Assembly (NCBI RefSeq): GCF_001688725.2 | Contig: NZ_CP015401.2 | Span: 2,852,001-2,916,000 of the forward strand | DNA: 64,000 bases | Direction of reading: 5' to 3' | Source of the DNA: Bacteroides caecimuris | Lineage (GTDB): Bacteria; Bacteroidota; Bacteroidia; Bacteroidales; Bacteroidaceae | In this document: positions 17,448 to 25,507 of the stretch, one piece after another | Position numbering within the stretch: the stretch's first letter is position 1 | Layout: the number at the start of each line of letters is the position of its first letter | The notes under the pieces: generated by a model | The model's input: the letters and a program-made list of their open reading frames with translations, nothing else | Told to the model about the DNA's origin: nothing | Databases searched by the model: none | Position numbers and translations under genes: made by a program

Positions 17448-18014
17448 TTATTTCACCTTATCCGGATTCTTCGCTATAAAATCCTTCCAACTACTATACC
17501 CTTTTTCCATTGCCGGTCGTCCCATTTGCAGGAAATGACAATAAGCCGCTGCCAACCCATCTGTTGCATCCATAAAAGTAGGCATATCATCTTTTGAAAA
17601 CCGCAGCATCCTTTGCAGCATATCCGCCACTTGTTCTTTTGATGCCTGCCCATTTCCGGTGATAGCCATTTTTATCTTCAAAGGGGCATATTCGGTGATT
17701 GGAATATCCCGGCTCAACGCTACTGCCATTGCTACCCCTTGTGCACGACCTAACTTCAACATCGATTGCACATTTTTTCCGAAGAAAGGTGCTTCAATAG
17801 CCAACTCATCCGGTAGATAACTTTCAATAATGCTCAATACCCGTTCATGGATATGGCGAAGTTTCAGATAGTGATTGGCAAATTTACGTAAGTCGATAAT
17901 CCCCATCGCAATCATTTCGGGCTTGGTTCCCCTCACCCTTAGAACCCCGTATCCCATGATTGTCGTACCAGGGTCAATCCCCAAAATTATCTTTTCTTTT
18001 ACCGGTTGAATCAC
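17448..18014 (-). CDS. ruvC: Crossover junction endodeoxyribonuclease RuvC
   Basis: This 188-aa Holliday-junction resolvase has the acidic catalytic residues in place: D14 in [15 protein letters not shown]74 in LAIEAPFF, and two aspartates in [14 protein letters not shown] near the C-terminus. [18 protein letters not shown] is the family's central helix. It acts with RuvAB in recombination repair. Its start overlaps the stop of the upstream DUF4286 gene by 4 bp (ATGA-type coupling). Confidence 0.97.
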   Translation of the reverse strand: MIQPVKEKIILGIDPGTTIMGYGVLRVRGTKPEMIAMGIIDLRKFANHYLKLRHIHERVLSIIESYLPDELAIEAPFFGKNVQSMLKLGRAQGVAMAVALSRDIPITEYAPLKIKMAITGNGQASKEQVADMLQRMLRFSKDDMPTFMDATDGLAAAYCHFLQMGRPAMEKGYSSWKDFIAKNPDKVK

Positions 18015-18313
18015 TCTATCACCTCCATCAAAGTCGGAAATCCGATCACTTTATCTTTAAATATTTTTACCAGTTCGTCATTCAATCGTACCCCCTGTTC
18101 CAAATGCCAGCGATGTAACACCCCACTGCTTTCTACTTCCCATTGCAAAGAATACGCACTTCCTTCTTCCCTATGACTCAATATCCGGCAAATACGCGGT
18201 GCCTTCAACGCACCGTGTTTCTGTACTTCAGGGATATAACTCTCTTTTATCCAAATCATGAAATTGTCGTGAACGTCATCGTCCACTTGAAAAGTTGTAT
18301 TATAAATCAGCAT
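18011..18313 (-). CDS. DUF4286 family protein
   Basis: This 100-aa soluble protein begins [19 protein letters not shown] and contains [14 protein letters not shown] and [16 protein letters not shown], as in the Bacteroidetes DUF4286 family (a ferredoxin-like fold by resemblance). Its function is unknown. It is coupled by 4-bp overlap to ruvC. I see no catalytic motif. Confidence 0.85.
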   Translation of the reverse strand: MLIYNTTFQVDDDVHDNFMIWIKESYIPEVQKHGALKAPRICRILSHREEGSAYSLQWEVESSGVLHRWHLEQGVRLNDELVKIFKDKVIGFPTLMEVIE

Positions 18314-18373
18314 ATCTTAAATTTCAAATTAATTATTTACCGCAAACATAGCAATTATTTCAGAATATTGCAT

Positions 18374-18381
18374 TATATTTG
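18374..18381 (+). promoter_or_regulatory. -7 box for tRNA-Ala
   Basis: TATATTTG fits TAnnTTTG and ends 50 bp before the mature tRNA, giving a short 5' leader for RNase P. Confidence 0.55.
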
Positions 18382-18431
18382 CGGCAACAAAAAAGGATTC
18401 GTTTACAAACGTTATCATATAAGGCAAAAAA

Positions 18432-18505
18432 GGGGCGTTAGCTCATCTGGCTAGAGCGTAACACTGGCAGTGTTAAGGTGATCGGTTCGAGTCCGATACG
18501 CTCCA
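18432..18505 (+). tRNA. tRNA-Ala, anticodon GGC
   Basis: The cloverleaf folds throughout. The acceptor stem GGGGCGT pairs with ACGCTCC (one G-U), and the D-stem is GCTC/GAGC. The anticodon stem is TAACA/TGTTA around CTGGCAG, giving anticodon GGC. The variable loop is AGGTG, the T-stem ATCGG/CCGAT encloses TTCGAGT, and the discriminator is A. CCA is not encoded. The RNA reads GCC (and GCU by wobble) alanine codons. Confidence 0.95.
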
Positions 18506-18555
18506 CTTACACGAGAATAAAATTATTGGCCATCAATAACAAATTCAAGTTCACA

Positions 18556-19446
18556 CTATAACTTTTCTATTTCTTCTTCAGACAATCCAGTAGCTTGTGA
18601 AATTACATCAATTGCCACTCCCAGTTTTTTCAGATTACGAGCATTATTCAAATTGGCTTCTCTTGCTCCTTCTTCTTTCCCTTTATTCAATCCTTCCTCA
18701 AGACCTTCTGCTCTTCCTCTCTTTTCCGCTGTAGATATAACACTATACCAGTCACGGAAATTTTTCAAACTGTCCCAATACTCGCTCAGTTCAGTCTTGG
18801 TAAACTTTGCTATCTCCGCTGTTTCAAAAAGGCGGTCAAAAACTCTGTTCTGCAATGCTCTAGGACGTTCAAGCAGAGAGGCAAGATTACGCAAGACAAA
18901 CAGCCACTTGTCAAACATGCTATCCAACTCATCCTCACTCTTGTTGAATTTGGGCATTTCAAGGTAAACAAAAGTAAGCTTGTCATAGAAAACCTTGTGT
19001 GTATAAAGGTCTACAAGCTTCACCTCATGATGGAAATACTCCGCATCAGAATTGTCAAAGGAGAAATTCAGGATACCCACCACGTAGACAGCCTTCAACT
19101 CATAATCCCATTCCCCACGTTTGGCCTGTTCACGAATAGGGAAAGTGGAATAAAAGACACTGCGGTCCTTAAAGAACTGCTGCTCGCCACGCTGCATCTC
19201 AACCAAGAACTTCTCACCCTTCTCATTCTCACAATAGACATCAAAGACAGCTCGACGGTCATATTCCTGCGTTCCAAGATGTTCAGCATTAAGATAAGTG
19301 ACATCCTTGATTACCTCCTCCCTGAATAAGAGTGCATTCAAAAAGCTGATCAACAATTCTTTATTCATTGCTGTACCAAAAAGCAACTTGAATCCGAAAT
19401 CGGTATATGGATTTACATATTTATCCTGTATTCCTTCCGTTACCAT
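18556..19446 (-). CDS. Rpn-family PD-(D/E)XK nuclease (recombination-promoting nuclease / putative transposase)
   Basis: This 296-aa protein opens with NPYTDFGFKLLFGTAMNKEL, the Rpn signature. The nuclease core FDVYCENEKGEKFLVEMQ (about 68-85) supplies the D...ExQ motif of the PD-(D/E)XK fold. Residues 240-275 are a charged, glycine-rich coiled segment (GRAEGLEEGLNKGKEEGARE), followed by a small helical tail ending GLSEEEIEKL. Family members cut DNA, and several act in phage defence. An internal ATG at residue 177 (18918) could start a shorter C-terminal product, as described for enterobacterial Rpn genes. That is untested here. Confidence 0.85.
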   Translation of the reverse strand: MVTEGIQDKYVNPYTDFGFKLLFGTAMNKELLISFLNALLFREEVIKDVTYLNAEHLGTQEYDRRAVFDVYCENEKGEKFLVEMQRGEQQFFKDRSVFYSTFPIREQAKRGEWDYELKAVYVVGILNFSFDNSDAEYFHHEVKLVDLYTHKVFYDKLTFVYLEMPKFNKSEDELDSMFDKWLFVLRNLASLLERPRALQNRVFDRLFETAEIAKFTKTELSEYWDSLKNFRDWYSVISTAEKRGRAEGLEEGLNKGKEEGAREANLNNARNLKKLGVAIDVISQATGLSEEEIEKL

Positions 19447-19553
19447 GTCTTTTTCCTTTTTTTATAGTTTGAAATGCTAATCCAGCCCCTTCGTATAACA
19501 ATAATATGGACCTCCTTTTGAAATGCCTCAATAACTTTCCGGAGCATTATGTA

Positions 19554-19561
19554 CAAAAGTA
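19554..19561 (-). promoter_or_regulatory. -7 box for the rpn gene
   Basis: TACTTTTG on the minus strand fits TAnnTTTG. The leader to the ATG at 19446 is about 100 nt. Confidence 0.5.
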
Positions 19562-20000
19562 GCAATAATCAGATAAAATCAAGCAGAAAAAGATTATTTT
19601 AACAGAGGGATGAAAATAATCGGGCGAAGATTATTCCTTATTGCAATCTAGCTCTGATCTGATGTACGGAATACAAAGTGAATAAAGGAAAACTATGTAG
19701 ATTAAGGGTATATACAAAAACTCTCAAGAGGTTCGTTTCCTTATCCGTTGATTTTCAAAGAACTCATTTATTTACTGCCAAAGCTGCTTAGGCTTGGCCA
19801 TTTTTTAACGAACTATTTCTTCTAAAAAGTAAGAAAATTATTACAAATCCTTTGAGAATTTCCTTCATTTGATATAATAAGAGAATATTACACTTTAATT
19901 ATATTCCATTTAAACATCATTTCTCTACCAATAAGCCTGATTTTATTCTGTTTAGTCATAAAACACATAATTCCAATTTTTACAGATCAATCTTATTAAT
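19562..20000. other. Gene-free AT-rich spacer with one orphan hairpin
   Basis: No reading frame with gene character is visible. At about 19777-19806 the hairpin GCCAAAGC...GCTTGGC is followed on the plus strand by a run of six T (19801-19806). It looks like a rho-independent terminator without an obvious gene upstream. A small plus-strand RNA is possible, but I find no matching TAnnTTTG box. Confidence 0.4.
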
Positions 20001-20008
20001 TACTTTTG
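20001..20008 (+). promoter_or_regulatory. -7 box for the small lipoprotein gene
   Basis: TACTTTTG fits TAnnTTTG and lies 60 bp upstream of the ATG at 20069. Confidence 0.55.
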
Positions 20009-20068
20009 CATCACAGAACATTAATAAGGTGAAACTTTTTTATTTACATATTAATTTATCAAATTAAA

Positions 20069-20536
20069 ATGAAAACATTAAGATTAATCGGGATGGCTAT
20101 CGTAGCCATTATTATGAGTGTGAATTTTGCAGCTTGTAGCGATGATGATGAAGACATTGACGTAAATCAACTAGAAGGAAATTGGGGATTAGTACTTGAC
20201 GAGGGCTATGAGTATTATGAAGGTGAAAAAGAAAGTTGGAATGAGAGTTACGACCCTGCAAACCCAACAGAAGATTGTGAAAAAATAACAATCTCAAAAG
20301 TGTCAGACAACACCTACTCTGTTACTTTTTATTATTACTACAATAATAAATGGAATCAATCTAGCACTGAAAAATTCACGTTGGATGGCAACAACATACT
20401 TCCTGTTGATGAAGAAGATACAGAAGTTAGTTCAATGAAATTGCTTGTTGCTAACTCAAGTCAATTGGTAGTTGAAATAAAAGGAAGAGATGAAGAAGGT
20501 GATTTTTACAACAAAATGACGTACAAACGTCTATAA
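20069..20536 (+). CDS. Small lipocalin-like lipoprotein of unknown function
   Basis: This 155-aa protein has a signal peptide and lipobox (NFAAC, lipidated C23), followed by an acidic SDDDEDID stretch of the type that sends Bacteroides lipoproteins to the cell surface. The rest is beta-rich with LEGNWGLVLDEG near the start and MTYKRL at the end, as in lipocalin-like/DUF4923-type proteins. There is no catalytic motif. It is transcribed alone, and its terminator has been split by the IS66 insertion just downstream. Confidence 0.75.
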   Translation: MKTLRLIGMAIVAIIMSVNFAACSDDDEDIDVNQLEGNWGLVLDEGYEYYEGEKESWNESYDPANPTEDCEKITISKVSDNTYSVTFYYYYNNKWNQSSTEKFTLDGNNILPVDEEDTEVSSMKLLVANSSQLVVEIKGRDEEGDFYNKMTYKRL

Positions 20537-20553
20537 TAAACACACAGTAATAA

Positions 20554-20572
20554 ATAAAAAAAGGCGGCATTT
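20554..20572 (+). terminator. Left half of a terminator split by IS66
   Basis: An A-tract followed by GGCGGCATTT (20563-20572) pairs, with two G-U pairs, with AAGTGTCGCC at 23316-23325, which is followed by seven T. Together they form a 10-bp bidirectional terminator stem between the convergent lipoprotein gene and the gene at 23429. The 2.7-kb IS66 now sits in the loop. Confidence 0.8.
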
Positions 20573-20640
20573 GAAGTATCGTACAACCGTCCGCGATAGC
20601 AGGTAAGCCATAAAAAGAAAGCCGTCCGGATTTTGGGCGG

Positions 20641-22242
20641 CTATTTTTGTGAGGGTTTCCAGCGGTCGGGAAGCAGGTCGCGGTATTTTTCGATCGGGGT
20701 GTTTGGCGGCCATGCGGCACATCGGTCGATGATGTCACAGAAGTAGTCGAAGACGTTGACTCCGCACTGATGGCAGGTGATGGCCAGCGAGTGGTACAGG
20801 GCGGCGGCTTCGGCTCCGGAGTGGGAGCCGATTGTCAGTCGGCGACGGGTCAGGGATATGTAGCGGTTGATTCGCTCGACTTTGTTGTTGTCAAGTCTGT
20901 AGGTGGGTGAGGCGAAGATGCGTGGTATCACGTCCCATTGTTTAAGCGCATGTTCGGTGGCGGCAAGCAGCGGGTCGTCGGGTGGCACGCCGATGCGATT
21001 TTTGACCGCTGTCAGTCTCATGCGGATTTTCTCGAGCATCACTTTGGAGTATCGTTGTCTCCACTCAAGGTGCTTTTCCGCCGTCCATCCGTCTTTGCCT
21101 ATGCGGTGCTGATGCTCGAAGTGGTAAAGGAGTCCGAAGAGCTTTGCTATTTCCTGCGCCTGCGGATTGTCTTTCAGGTCGAGGAACTTCCGCTTTATAT
21201 GCTGCAGGCATGGCAAGCGTTTTATCCCGCTCATCTCACCGATTCCGATATGCCGGTATCCCGAGTAACAATCGCATTGGAACGCTCCGTTGAAGCCTTT
21301 GATATGCTGCTTGAAGACTTCGGCAGAGCGGGAACCGTCATCATAGAAGAAGTATACAAGCCCGGTTGTCATGCCGACGAACACCCAGATGTAGCCCTTT
21401 TTGATCTTCCTGCCCGAGGGAGTGGCCACCTGCAGCCGCACTTTCTGATAGGTCTCGTCACCACAGATATAATTGTCTTCGACAACTGCCGGCCCGAGAG
21501 CCTTGTACAGATTCTCCAGATGAACCCTTACCTTGCTGATCAGTTTTTGTGCCGTGCCTTTGTCAAGGTCGAAGCCGTGGGCACGGAAGTATTCGACTGC
21601 ATTTTCAAGTGGCATGCAGTGGAGATAGCGTAGCTCGGCGAGTCCGGCAATGAAGGAGGATGTATACTGCGAGTTCAGCAGCGGCGTGGCGGGAGCAGAG
21701 CCTTTGTATATTTTCTCGTCCTGCACATATTTGCGTACCTTGTAGATTATTTTCTTGAAGCGCATCGGCTCCATGACGTAGCGCACGACATCGCACTCGC
21801 CGATAAACGTCGCCGCCTCGGGATTGAAGTCGGGGCTGTCCGGCTCCACCACAACCGTCTCTACCTCGCACTCGGGATGGGTCTTTCTCCTGGCTCCATT
21901 GTTGGTGCGTTTCTTCTGTGGCCTCTGTTCCGGAGTTTCTGATACGGCAGGAGCCGGCATCGGTTTTGTCTGGCGCTCTGACGGCGAGCCCTGCAGACGC
22001 TGCACGGCCTGACGAGCAGCTTTTTCTTTGCTTAGTTCCGCGCCTTTCCCTTTTACAGCATCCTCCAACGAGGCTATCTGTTTGCGCAGCTCATCTACTG
22101 TTGCCACCAGTCTGTCGTTGGTTGACTGGAGTTTTTCATTGGATAAAGTAAGAGAGCTGACAGAGGACAACGCCTCGTCAAGTTGTCCTTGAAGATACTC
22201 GATCTGACGTTGCAAAAACTCTATCAACTCGTTCTTTTTCAT
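20641..22242 (-). CDS. tnpC: IS66 transposase TnpC
   Basis: This 533-aa transposase has an N-terminal coiled coil (residues 1-90, FLQRQIEYLQGQLDEALSS). A basic linker and zinc-ribbon-like region follow, then the DDE domain with DNYICGDETYQKV (first Asp), CDCYSGYRHIG (second Asp region), RLPCLQHIKRKFLDLK and the C-terminal LDNNKVERINRYISLTRRR (Glu). The tail CHQCGVNVFDYFCDIIDRC is typical IS66. The frame is intact. Confidence 0.94.
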   Translation of the reverse strand: MKKNELIEFLQRQIEYLQGQLDEALSSVSSLTLSNEKLQSTNDRLVATVDELRKQIASLEDAVKGKGAELSKEKAARQAVQRLQGSPSERQTKPMPAPAVSETPEQRPQKKRTNNGARRKTHPECEVETVVVEPDSPDFNPEAATFIGECDVVRYVMEPMRFKKIIYKVRKYVQDEKIYKGSAPATPLLNSQYTSSFIAGLAELRYLHCMPLENAVEYFRAHGFDLDKGTAQKLISKVRVHLENLYKALGPAVVEDNYICGDETYQKVRLQVATPSGRKIKKGYIWVFVGMTTGLVYFFYDDGSRSAEVFKQHIKGFNGAFQCDCYSGYRHIGIGEMSGIKRLPCLQHIKRKFLDLKDNPQAQEIAKLFGLLYHFEHQHRIGKDGWTAEKHLEWRQRYSKVMLEKIRMRLTAVKNRIGVPPDDPLLAATEHALKQWDVIPRIFASPTYRLDNNKVERINRYISLTRRRLTIGSHSGAEAAALYHSLAITCHQCGVNVFDYFCDIIDRCAAWPPNTPIEKYRDLLPDRWKPSQK

Positions 22243-22320
22243 GGTGTAAAGTTACAAAAAATATCTGACATTTGCAACTTTCTACACCATTTATTTATTT
22301 GATTAACAAATTATTAAGCC

Positions 22321-22677
22321 TTATTTTACAGCCATTCTGAAGCGATTCTCGACCGTCACCTTCACAGGCGTGAGCCCCCTCATCAGCATATAGAAATCGT
22401 CCCATTGGAGCCTGCGCACGCCGTCATCGCCCTTTTTAAGTACCTCCCGGAAACGACCTTGCGACAGTCTTTTTGTGTACATCAAAAATCCGTCACCATC
22501 CCATTTCAGAGCCTTCATGGACTTGCGGTCTTTGGAGAAAAACACATACACATCGCCCGATGCCGGAGAGTGCCCCTTCCACGACCACACCATCTGGGTC
22601 AGACCGCGTATGCCGTAACGCATCGACACCGGCTGCTGGCATACCCATAGCCGTAACCCCTGCTCAAGACCCCACAT
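22321..22677 (-). CDS. tnpB: IS66 accessory protein TnpB
   Basis: I start it at MWGLEQGLRLWVCQQPVSMR (22677), which gives the usual about 118 aa. The longer open frame up to 22758 lies inside tnpA. The core GDVYVFFSKDRKSMKALKWD matches IS66 Orf2. The 14-bp overlap with tnpA points to translational coupling. Confidence 0.88.
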   Translation of the reverse strand: MWGLEQGLRLWVCQQPVSMRYGIRGLTQMVWSWKGHSPASGDVYVFFSKDRKSMKALKWDGDGFLMYTKRLSQGRFREVLKKGDDGVRRLQWDDFYMLMRGLTPVKVTVENRFRMAVK

Positions 22678-23233
22678 GACCGACCTCCTTTCCCATCTTT
22701 CTGACGAACTTTGCAATGACAGCAACATCAGTATCAGCTGGAAAGCTGACCGCCACATGACCGTCGACCTTTACTGTTATCACATTGCCCGTGTCAGCCG
22801 GAAGAAAACCGGCCTCCTCAAAGATGACATCCTCGAAAGGCACCTCCTCAGACTTATTGTTACCCGTGCCTGTCGGTCCTGTATATCCGGGCAATCCGGC
22901 CACACGTAAATGCTTCCGATACAAATAAGAATGCAACTGACCGTATGTTACACCAAAACTCCTGCAATAAGAAGATAAGGTCCCGGGCTGTCTGCCTTGT
23001 GCGCATAATTGCTTGAACCGCTCATAAATTTCCCCGTAAAGGCGACTATTTACGCAACAATATCCCGGCAAGGTCTTTATATCCTGAAACTCGCTCTTGA
23101 GCAATTGCCGCATCTGACTCTGATCTACACCGTTGGCTATGCAATAGGCTCGGAACGAAGACGGCTGTCTTCCTTCGGCACACAGTTGCTTGAATGACAA
23201 GAAAACCTGCCTGTAAAGTTCAACTTTTCCCAT
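22664..23233 (-). CDS. tnpA: IS66 accessory protein TnpA with a duplicated N-terminal motif
   Basis: This 189-aa protein carries two copies of a short domain: FLSFKQLCAEGRQPSSFRAY (12-31) with DQSQMRQLL, and RFKQLCAQGRQPGTLSSYCR (about 71-90) with TYGQLHSYL. Each is a helical DNA-binding repeat of IS66 Orf1 proteins. The C-terminal half (VPFEDVIFEEAGFLPADTGN) ends in a small beta region. It is the first gene of the element and overlaps tnpB. Confidence 0.86.
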   Translation of the reverse strand: MGKVELYRQVFLSFKQLCAEGRQPSSFRAYCIANGVDQSQMRQLLKSEFQDIKTLPGYCCVNSRLYGEIYERFKQLCAQGRQPGTLSSYCRSFGVTYGQLHSYLYRKHLRVAGLPGYTGPTGTGNNKSEEVPFEDVIFEEAGFLPADTGNVITVKVDGHVAVSFPADTDVAVIAKFVRKMGKEVGHVGS

Positions 23234-23315
23234 AAATCAATTTTTAGGGCAAAGTTAGAAACTTTACAGGCAGGCTTCAATACGCTATCGCGGACGGTTG
23301 TACGAAGTATCTATC

Positions 23316-23332
23316 AAGTGTCGCCTTTTTTA
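23316..23332 (+). terminator. Right half of the IS-split terminator
   Basis: AAGTGTCGCC (23316-23325) followed by T7 is the distal arm and U-tract of the terminator whose other arm is at 20563-20572. Confidence 0.8.
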
Positions 23333-23428
23333 ATTCATTTCCTTCTCTTCTTAATCTGTTTATGTTTATTCTTCTTAGTGGAAAATGTGCTCACACATGA
23401 TACTACCTTGCAAGTATTTATAGGACCT

Positions 23429-23641
23429 TTACTCAAGGTCCTTTTTTATCACTTCGTCCATTTCTTTTATACGTTTCTCGCGGTCTTTAATAGGATCGTC
23501 TTTCTTGTCATTATTGAATACGTCATCGGCACGGTCGACAACCTCGCCGCTCCATTCTTCAAACTGGTCCTTGGCCGGACGACCATTCGGTTCGATATTT
23601 TCTTCGGCTATCGAATCATGCCTGTTAATCATATCATCCAT
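23429..23641 (-). CDS. Small acidic hypothetical protein
   Basis: From the ATG at 23641 the protein has 70 aa, MDDMINRHDSIAEENIEPNG onward, with many Asp/Glu and Lys and an amphipathic end (KDREKRIKEMDEVIKKDLE). I prefer this start to an upstream one because AAAACAAGAACTT directly precedes it, a common Bacteroides leader. There is no known motif. It looks soluble, perhaps helical and RNA- or protein-binding. Its 3' end overlaps a hairpin (AGGACCTT/AAGGTCCT), and the IS66-split terminator lies about 100 bp downstream. Confidence 0.55.
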   Translation of the reverse strand: MDDMINRHDSIAEENIEPNGRPAKDQFEEWSGEVVDRADDVFNNDKKDDPIKDREKRIKEMDEVIKKDLE

Positions 23642-23782
23642 AAGTTCTTGTTTTAAAAGTTTATGGCTATATGACAATACAAACGAAGAAAAGTTTTCTG
23701 TTTTAATGATTTTTGAAGAAATCAATCATGTTATTATATTATCAAAAGCACTCTAATATCATCTGGCTATAGAGTAAAGGTT

Positions 23783-23914
23783 GTTTCATCAGCAAGAAAC
23801 TACAGTTCCATCAGCATGAAACTATAGTTTCATCAGTAAGAAACAAAAGTTTCAAGCCGTAGAAACTGTAGTTTCAAGCCGCAAAACAAATAGTTTCAAA
23901 GCTTGAAACTATCA
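23783..23914. repeat. Six tandem 22-bp hairpin units
   Basis: Units start at 23783, 23805, 23827, 23849, 23871 and 23893, exactly 22 bp apart. Each has the form GTTTC-N7/8-GAAAC (unit 5 is degenerate), so the arms are conserved while the loops vary (ATCAGCAA, ATCAGTAA, AAGCCGTA). The last unit contains a near-palindrome GTTTCAAAGCTTGAAAC. There are no spacers of CRISPR length and no cas genes. Confidence 0.88.
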
Positions 23915-23979
23915 GTCACAAGGCAGATCCCGTCCCGTAAGCACAAGGGTAATAAATAGAATAGCTTATCTGCCTGTAG

Positions 23980-24079
23980 TTAACGTAAGTTCGATATAAC
24001 TTCGTCCCACGGGGACTCCTCCTTCCCGAAGAAGGAGAATAGGAATAGTACAAGCCTATATCGAACTGACGTTAGTTAA
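23980..24079. repeat. REP/MITE-like inverted repeat
   Basis: TTAACGTAAGTTCGATATA (23980-23998) and TATATCGAACTGACGTTA (from 24057) are imperfect reverse complements. They enclose a second small hairpin, CTCCTTC/GAAGGAG. The layout fits a dispersed non-autonomous repeat. No target duplication is clear. Confidence 0.65.
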
Positions 24080-24451
24080 TATATTCACCAAATTTGAAGA
24101 AGCCCCCCCCAAAAAAAAGAGGAGTACTTGCAGATGTACAAAAAGCACATATATCATTATCAATCAACGAATTGAATCAAAAAGAACAAATTCGGATAGT
24201 GAGGGCAAACGTCTGCCCTCACCCTACTACCACACTTGCTCTAATAGCGGAAAACACCATGAATAAAGGGATTGAGAGAGAAGTATGAGGGCATGAGGGC
24301 AAAAATGAAAAAAACTCTTAGGAGAGAATTGCAAAAGCTGAATTCAATTTATCAATGCGGGTAGCACAGTGGATATATAGTAAATCGCTGAATTCAAGTT
24401 GTAAATGCAATATCTCTTTTTTACCAATCGGACCTTAGATGCAAAGTTTGC
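24080..24451. repeat. Non-coding repeats: C8A8 tract and a 22-bp direct repeat
   Basis: The stretch holds a C8A8 tract (24103-24118). A short palindrome GAGGGCA...TGCCCTC lies near 24202, with two more GAGGGC copies near 24287-24300. Two copies of GCTGAATTCAAnTTnTnAAT followed by GC start at 24337 and 24387, 50 bp apart. A 64-codon TTG-started frame (24094-24288) has no recognisable content. I see no real gene. Confidence 0.5.
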
Positions 24452-25468
24452 TTATTTATTCCGATAGAGTTGCGGACGGAAAGGAATATAAAGAGTATAA
24501 TTACTATCCGCCGGCTTTCCTCCCGCCAATGCAGGGGACCATTTCGGCATCCCTTTGACAATGCGGAGAGCCTCCTCAGCAAATTCCGGATGAGTGGAAC
24601 GTAGAATATGAGGGCGAAGGATCACCCCTTCCTTATCAATGGTAAACTCACACAAAGCATAACCCGAAACATTCTTCTCTAAAAGTCCTGCCGGATAAAC
24701 CATTTCATTAGCAATATATTCTTCCGGACTCATCGCAGAGAAATGAGCAGGTTCTTCCACCGGCTTTCCGGAAAGCGTCTTTGCGCGGGGACCTACCGGA
24801 TAAATTCCAACATACATCGGTTGTTTATAAGCATCCGGTTCTTCCTTGCTACGCTGCTGCAATGCTTTCAATAAAGAGGCAGCCTCTTCCGCCAGTGCCT
24901 GTTCCGAAATATTCTCTTCCCGGGATAACATATATGCCGACTGACAAATCAATACAAGACGTTCCATCAACGTTCCTTTTTCCGGCGACCATTTTCGTCC
25001 CATCCGTTCTTTGCCTTTTGCATCCGTAGAAGAAAAGTAATAGACAATTCCGTCCAAACCGGCCGTAGAACCATCCAGATCCTGCACCTGCTCTGTCACC
25101 AAACGAAAGATAGTCCCTAAAGACTGATACAAGGAAGCACTGATGACAACCGATTTAGTATCCACCGTCACCGTCCCCTTCTCCGCCTGCCAATAGGTAC
25201 GGGATAGTGTATTCGAAATCAGCATATAACGTCCGTTTTTCCTTTCTACCGACATTGCATACTCCGGCGAAAAGGAAGGGATAGCTGCGAAACGCGCGTA
25301 TGGCTGTTTCTGAAAGCCAGTATTAAGTAAAGAAAACACACTACGGTAATATTCGCCCAACTCGCCTGTATAAGAAGAAAAAGGTTTCATCGGCTCCAAA
25401 TAGTCAATCTGGGCCGCCAGGCGAAAAGAACAAGTTAAAAGCAGAAGACAAAAAACAATCATTTTCAT
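24452..25468 (-). CDS. Secreted protein with TonB C-terminal domain
   Basis: This 338-aa protein has a signal peptide (MKMIVFCLLLLTCSFRLAAQ). The last about 90 residues form a TonB C-terminal (beta-alpha-beta) domain: EYIANEMVYPAGLLEKNVSG, YALCEFTIDKEGVILRPHIL and EEALRIVKGMPKWSPALAGG. The N-terminal 240 residues are not recognisable. Because it has a cleaved signal rather than an N-terminal anchor, it is not a classical energy transducer. A periplasmic protein using the TonB fold as a structural or peptidoglycan-binding module is more likely. Promoter: TAACTTTG at 25500-25507. Confidence 0.8.
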   Translation of the reverse strand: MKMIVFCLLLLTCSFRLAAQIDYLEPMKPFSSYTGELGEYYRSVFSLLNTGFQKQPYARFAAIPSFSPEYAMSVERKNGRYMLISNTLSRTYWQAEKGTVTVDTKSVVISASLYQSLGTIFRLVTEQVQDLDGSTAGLDGIVYYFSSTDAKGKERMGRKWSPEKGTLMERLVLICQSAYMLSREENISEQALAEEAASLLKALQQRSKEEPDAYKQPMYVGIYPVGPRAKTLSGKPVEEPAHFSAMSPEEYIANEMVYPAGLLEKNVSGYALCEFTIDKEGVILRPHILRSTHPEFAEEALRIVKGMPKWSPALAGGKPADSNYTLYIPFRPQLYRNK

Positions 25469-25499
25469 AAGTTGCCGGATTTTCGGTACATATCGGCAA

Positions 25500-25507
25500 C
25501 AAAGTTA
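25500..25507 (-). promoter_or_regulatory. -7 box of the TonB-domain gene
   Basis: TAACTTTG on the minus strand fits TAnnTTTG and lies 32 bp upstream of the start codon. It also marks the last clearly native DNA before the integrated element. Confidence 0.5.

Larger units (their letters stand above)
20573..23311 (-). mobile_element. IS66-family element with 8-bp target duplication (IS body 20581-23303, 2,723 bp)
   Basis: The element is bounded by the inverted repeat GTACAACCGTCCGCGATAGC (20581-20600, and inverted at 23284-23303). It is flanked on both sides by the direct repeat GAAGTATC (20573-20580 and 23304-23311), the 8-bp duplication typical of IS66. It carries intact tnpA, tnpB and tnpC and is GC-rich. 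The perfect ends and duplication mean a recent insertion. It is a different IS66 lineage from the copy at 2072-4800. Confidence 0.96.

Noticed and set aside
23335..23436. 33-codon basic minus-strand frame (ending KKNKHKQIKKRRK) before the split terminator
   Set aside because: It would need a TTG start inside a hairpin overlapping the previous gene; interesting basic tail but too weak.
23783..23914. CRISPR array
   Set aside because: The period is only 22 bp, there are no unique spacers and no cas genes.
24094..24288. 64-codon gene starting at TTG
   Set aside because: It begins in a homopolymer tract, crosses short repeats and has no recognisable protein features.
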